DNA from: Blasia pusilla
Taxonomy: Eukaryota > Marchantiophyta > Marchantiopsida > Blasiales
DNA length: 64,000 nucleotides
Assembly (NCBI GenBank): GCA_050084515.1
Contig: CM114273.1
Coordinates: forward strand, 31,186,001 to 31,250,000
Direction: 5' to 3'
The translations under genes were made by a program, and so were the position numbers. The notes below the pieces were generated by a model. The model did not search any database. It was given only the letters and a program-made list of their open reading frames with translations, and was not told the origin of the DNA. Below are positions 60,160-64,000 of the stretch, one piece after another; within the stretch, counting starts at the first letter, position 1; each line of letters begins with the position of its first letter.

Positions 60160-63100
60160 TCAAAGTGGTTTGTTTAAAATACTTCGCACTTCTTTGAGGG
60201 ACAAAATTGGTTGGTGGATTCCTACTCCTATCTCCGACTCTCTTAAAACTACCAGCAACACATAGTACATGTGCTTACAAGGGAAATACCTTTTGCCACT
60301 TTTCTCTCTTTGGACAAAGTCATCACATGAACATGTGGGAAAGCAACAGATGTGCACCACATACACCCCTGTGACACTTGAATTTACAGTGTTGTTCCTG
60401 ACCCAATACATCCTTCCTATTCCATTGCCACTCAAGACATCTTTCGTGGCGATGATCTCCATTTTTGCCTCCCGAGCTGATGCAATTCGCTTTGCTCTCT
60501 CCACCGTTGGTCTACACATTCTGTTTCTCTTCACCCCATTTCTAGACTCAAACAAAAATAATGGATTGAGATCATCCACCTTCTCCGGGTACATGTTGAC
60601 ATCAATCTTGGGTTGAATACGAAATGCGAAGGTCTCTGTAATGCGAACATGCTCCAAACTTCCCCCGTCTAAGAGTCTGAAACCGACACTTGTAAGATTG
60701 TCCACTTCGTCTTGAGTGCACTTCGTACCTGCGGCGATGGGCCAAATCGTGGGGGTATTCCCGGGAGCTCCAATGGCAGCCGGATAAGACATCCGGAAAG
60801 CGCAAGATTCATTTGGGCAGTAGAAGTACTTCAATTGATCCCCGGTCCTCGTGAAACGATCAAAGGTTTTGAGTCCCCAAAACCCAGGCAGTGGTCGTCC
60901 AGTCCTTGTACATTTCTTATTTAGGAAAGTGCCGCATGCTCTCCTAATGCCATCAGATCCTGCCCTGTAGGTGGGTCCACGTCCTGGGTTTCTCTGAGAT
61001 ATATGCCACCGTTTTAGGTTGCAATCCACCTCCATTACCGGAATCCCATATTGTTGAACCACCCCAGTGACAGGATGTTGCGAACTTCCAGCAACGGAGG
61101 GCTTTTGAAATAAAACATTCACTGATTTTGGAGAAGTAACTCCATCACGGATTTGGGACGGGTCTGGGGTCCCCGAATACCTGGGCAACGTAATTTCCTC
61201 ATCCAAATCAATCACCGGATTCGTTCCTCGATGCTGCCTCTTCACCTGGCTGAAGTCAAGATACTTATCTGGTCTCCACGAGTCTCACCCGGACTGCTCT
61301 ACCACCATCTGTATGGGACGTCTTGAAACCCGACCACGAATATCCCCACCTATGCGTATGTCTTGCTCGAGTGGAGTTCCAGCTACGCACCGGTTGAAGG
61401 CTTCCACATACATTTTTTCATCACCATATCTCACAGCCGCCCTCACATAGAGCTGGTAGATCGGCGGCCCCTTTCCTTTTGTTATGCCTTTTGTGAGGAA
61501 GATATGGGATGCTGCAGACTGTAGCATTGCTCTTGCCTGGTCTTTTTGGCATGCCTCAACAAGTGAAATTCGTTGGCATGCTTGTGACGACCTCCAGGAG
61601 GAATGAACACTTTATGCTCCACTTGTGTTGGGGCAGAGGGCATTTTCATGAACGTTCAATCCCTGCAACGACGGCTCAGGAGTCAAAGAAATAAGAAACC
61701 TATCGGAACCAGACGGGTTGCAGGCCCGAGGCATCCCATGAACGACTCTGCGACCCGTCGGATCCCGACGTGTTGTAACCTTAAACCCACCTACTGCAAC
61801 CCATCGGAACCCGACGGGGTTCAAGGCCGAGGCATCCCATGAACGACTCTGTGACCCGTGGGGTCCCGATGGGTTGCACACTCGGGCAACCCGTCGCATC
61901 CGACAGCTTGCTTGGTTTCTTGGGTTTGAAATCCATATAGTTCCCACGCTTCTCACCCTGAGCTACAACTTTACAAACAATTCTCAGCGTGAGCTTGACA
62001 AGACAAAATAGTGAACTCACCTGCCGCATGAAGTTTCCCCATTGTCTCATACGTAAAATCCACCAACTCAACCAAGAGCACAACTCTTTGTACTTCCCCT
62101 CAATCGCATGCTTCCTCCACCACCCATGAAGTTCTTCCTGGCATTCCATGGCCTGCTTCAAGGTTTTTCTGTCCTTGCAGCGTTGGAATAGAGTGACATG
62201 CTCTGTCCTCTTATTCTCCTTGATGCAAGATTTGGTGTCGGGTCTGATCGTTGCCAATGGAAAGCATCCGACCTTTCCCTCTCCGGTTGAACCTCTCCAC
62301 CCCAGAACACTTCCCGGATAGCAATCCACCCAGGTTGTGCATTGTCCGCCATGAACCCATAAATTTCCGGAGGTGGCCTTTTGTTTTCCTTCATCACCTC
62401 CAATAAGAGTAACCATCACATCTTCAAACTGCCAACGTCTTCTGCCTTTACTTCATAGACAAATATAGTTTTGAGTCCCTTCTCCACATGGTCATAAACA
62501 TGAGCACCCATCGTCAACCATCCGTTCAGCACTCTCTAGCAAATATCAAAGCTTATCCAGTTGCCGTAAAGATCTTCCCCTTCCCTCATTCGATCTATAA
62601 GATCGAGGCCACTCAACGGACTTGTGGTTGACATTTTGAAGACATAGGCCCTGGATCCCTCGCCTCCTTGGCCCATGAACTGCCATCTCTGAATGAATGG
62701 AAATTTGGAGTTGGCCTTGATTCTGGCGATGGCATCCATTTTGGCCGTCTTTCCATCCAGAACTCATATTTGACGCAGCAAATTCCGGAAGCATTCAGGA
62801 TCAGCGAGAAATGCGAGATTTTCCCAGAGTTGTTTCTCCTCAACCGCCGTGATCTCGCCCTGTCCAGGGATTCCAAGCAATTGTTCACAAATTTGTGATG
62901 CCGTTGTGAGCTTGATCACTCCGAGCTTTGAACCCGGAGAGTTTCTGTAGACCTCGGCTACTTTCTTCGCCACATCCTCCTTGATGTGTCTTTGAATTGC
63001 ATCGGTCACAAGATGAGTGTGGGAGCCAACATGATCTGCCAGCCTTGTATACTCTGACGTGGAGCCCAAGTCGTGGACAATGAAAAATATGTATGCAGTA

Positions 63101-63932
63101 CACGCTCCAACGCAGAAGGGCGATGCCTGACAATGAGGACATCGATGGCCTCCCGGCGGTATGGTGGCACCGATCTCGTATGGAGTTTCTGCATTCTTGG
63201 GAGGGAATTGCAACGTATTGACTCGCCCGTTGCGCTCTAGATACGTGCATGCTGGACTTCTACACTCCAAGGCTCCCACGCATTGGCGGCGGGAGACAAT
63301 CCAAGGACCATCTGGAATGGAAGCACTAGTCCGTTGAAGCCTGCACCATCGATGACAATCAGACTTTCTGTCCATACCCTTCAGACGTCCTCCATCCTTC
63401 TTTTGAGCAGGAGCAGCAAGTGAAGGCAACTCAAAAATGCAATTACCATCATACGTGGGCGGCAAATGTCGACAAGAATGTGCTTGAACATTTTCAAGGC
63501 CAGAGACGAAAGCAAACTATTGCCTGATACTCGCAAGAGGAACGAGTAGGCGGACAGAGGGCCCGATTGGTGTCCGACAGATCCACTGAGGTTGATAACA
63601 TCCGAAATCTCTTCAGGAAGAAAAACATTGTTACGAGCGTGCGAAGTTGGAGTGGAAGCCGGATCTGCAGAGCTTGGAGTTGCAAACGTAGAGCTCGGAG
63701 CACTAGGAAATTCTAGACCGTCTACTCCGGAAACAAACGAATTCAGGGGCAGGTCGTAAACTCTGTATTGACCATTTGCTAGAGGTAGGAGATTCCATAC
63801 TTTACGGTCTGAGGTCAGTGGCTGGACCGTCTCACCTATTATGTCTTCCATACCGTCCACCCTAATATCTTTGGATACAAAGATGGTTCCAATTTGGAGA
63901 AGAAATCGAACAGACAGAAAATTTTCATCCAC
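60160..63932 (-). mobile_element. Mutator-like (MULE) transposase with zinc-binding N-terminus and SWIM C-terminus
   Basis: Reverse-strand gene, probably spliced or frameshifted into pieces: 63932-63381, 63465-62764, 62739-62536, 62403-61960, 61527-61285, 61245-60160. N-terminal part has a Cys/His cluster (CVGALECRSPAC, HRCPHCQASPFCVGAC, DHVGSHTH), resembling WRKY-GCM1-type zinc binding. The central part shows TMGAHVYDHVEKGLKTIFVYE, then PPPEIYGFMADNAQPGW and ERSDAFHW, the MULE-type catalytic core with acidic residues, then WWRKHAIEGKYKELCSWLSWW. The C-terminal 361-codon frame has GFWGLKTFDRFTR and a SWIM finger CSCDDF...CKHMYYVLL. Would catalyse cut-and-paste transposition. No terminal inverted repeats visible in the window; 5' side may extend past 64000. 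Several stops between pieces, so splicing or decay cannot be separated. Confidence 0.72.
61701..61910. repeat. five palindromic CCCGTCGG-CCGACGGG motifs within the MULE
   Basis: Motif of the form CCCGTCGGAACCCGACGGGTTG recurs at 61701-61720, 61752-61775, 61797-61821, 61853-61876 and 61887-61910. The first two and next two are part of a 101-bp direct duplication (61704 and 61805) with GAGGCATCCCATGAACGACTCTG. It lies between two transposase coding pieces, likely in an intron or an insertion. Confidence 0.75.
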
Positions 63933-64000
63933 TGATATGAAAGACTCACGAGCTTGGGGTCGAATGATTTCTGATTGAGGAAGGGCCGGTAGATGACTGT
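63933..64000. other. window edge, upstream of MULE
   Basis: Too short to interpret; may contain the transposase start. Confidence 0.2.

Overview
The window looks like nuclear DNA of a land plant, probably a non-flowering one. Supporting signs are spliced genes with canonical GT-AG introns, an eight-cysteine nsLTP with signal peptide (an embryophyte family), a mitochondrial-type bL31 gene, and a dense nested load of plant-type transposons. The lineage call is inference. Sequence is mostly AT-rich with three CpG-richer patches (about 23150-25650, 39660-40750 and 46600-47200); two of these coincide with recognisable genes.

Layout. 1-6731: a spliced S9-family serine peptidase (13 exons, 5' end outside the window) whose last exon has lost the catalytic-histidine motif and its phase. 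8009-12480: old LTR and dispersed repeats. 13200-18191: a reverse-strand APE-type LINE split by a solo LTR with an exact 5-bp target duplication, then a deleted Ty1/copia element whose gag is itself split by a 314-bp hAT-like MITE. 18192-33000: repeat-poor AT-rich DNA with two short-period tandem arrays (about 48 and 44 bp), MITE copies, perfect hairpins and an unexplained CpG-rich island. 33700-38720: two copies of a LINE with a C-terminal restriction-like-endonuclease region; the larger one is broken by a (GA)n tract and a 1255-bp solo LTR. 40024-40750: the nsLTP gene with TATA box and one intron. 44030-46558: a gag remnant, a complete 495-bp hAT-like MITE with a perfect 8-bp target duplication, and an inverted copy of the repeat at 10 kb. 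46624-48336: imperfect palindromic repeats, the bL31m gene and a small unidentified two-exon gene. 49578-54870: decayed Ty3/gypsy element (reverse strand) and related LTRs.

The most striking system lies at 56104-59767: a retroelement whose polyprotein runs gag - two CCHC knuckles - retropepsin - DNMT3-like cytosine-5 DNA methyltransferase. The methyltransferase keeps the catalytic PC, ENV and motif VIII regions, but this copy has lost the SAM-binding loop of motif I and carries frameshifts and stops, so it is a dead copy of what was probably an active methyltransferase-carrying retrotransposon. A second degenerate gag of the same family sits at 44030-44420. From 63932 down to 60160 lies a reverse-strand Mutator-like (MULE) transposase with an N-terminal Cys/His zinc-binding module and a C-terminal SWIM finger, carrying a cluster of palindromic repeats.

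Apart from the S9 gene, nsLTP, bL31m and the unknown small gene, essentially every recognisable protein is transposon-derived and most copies are broken.
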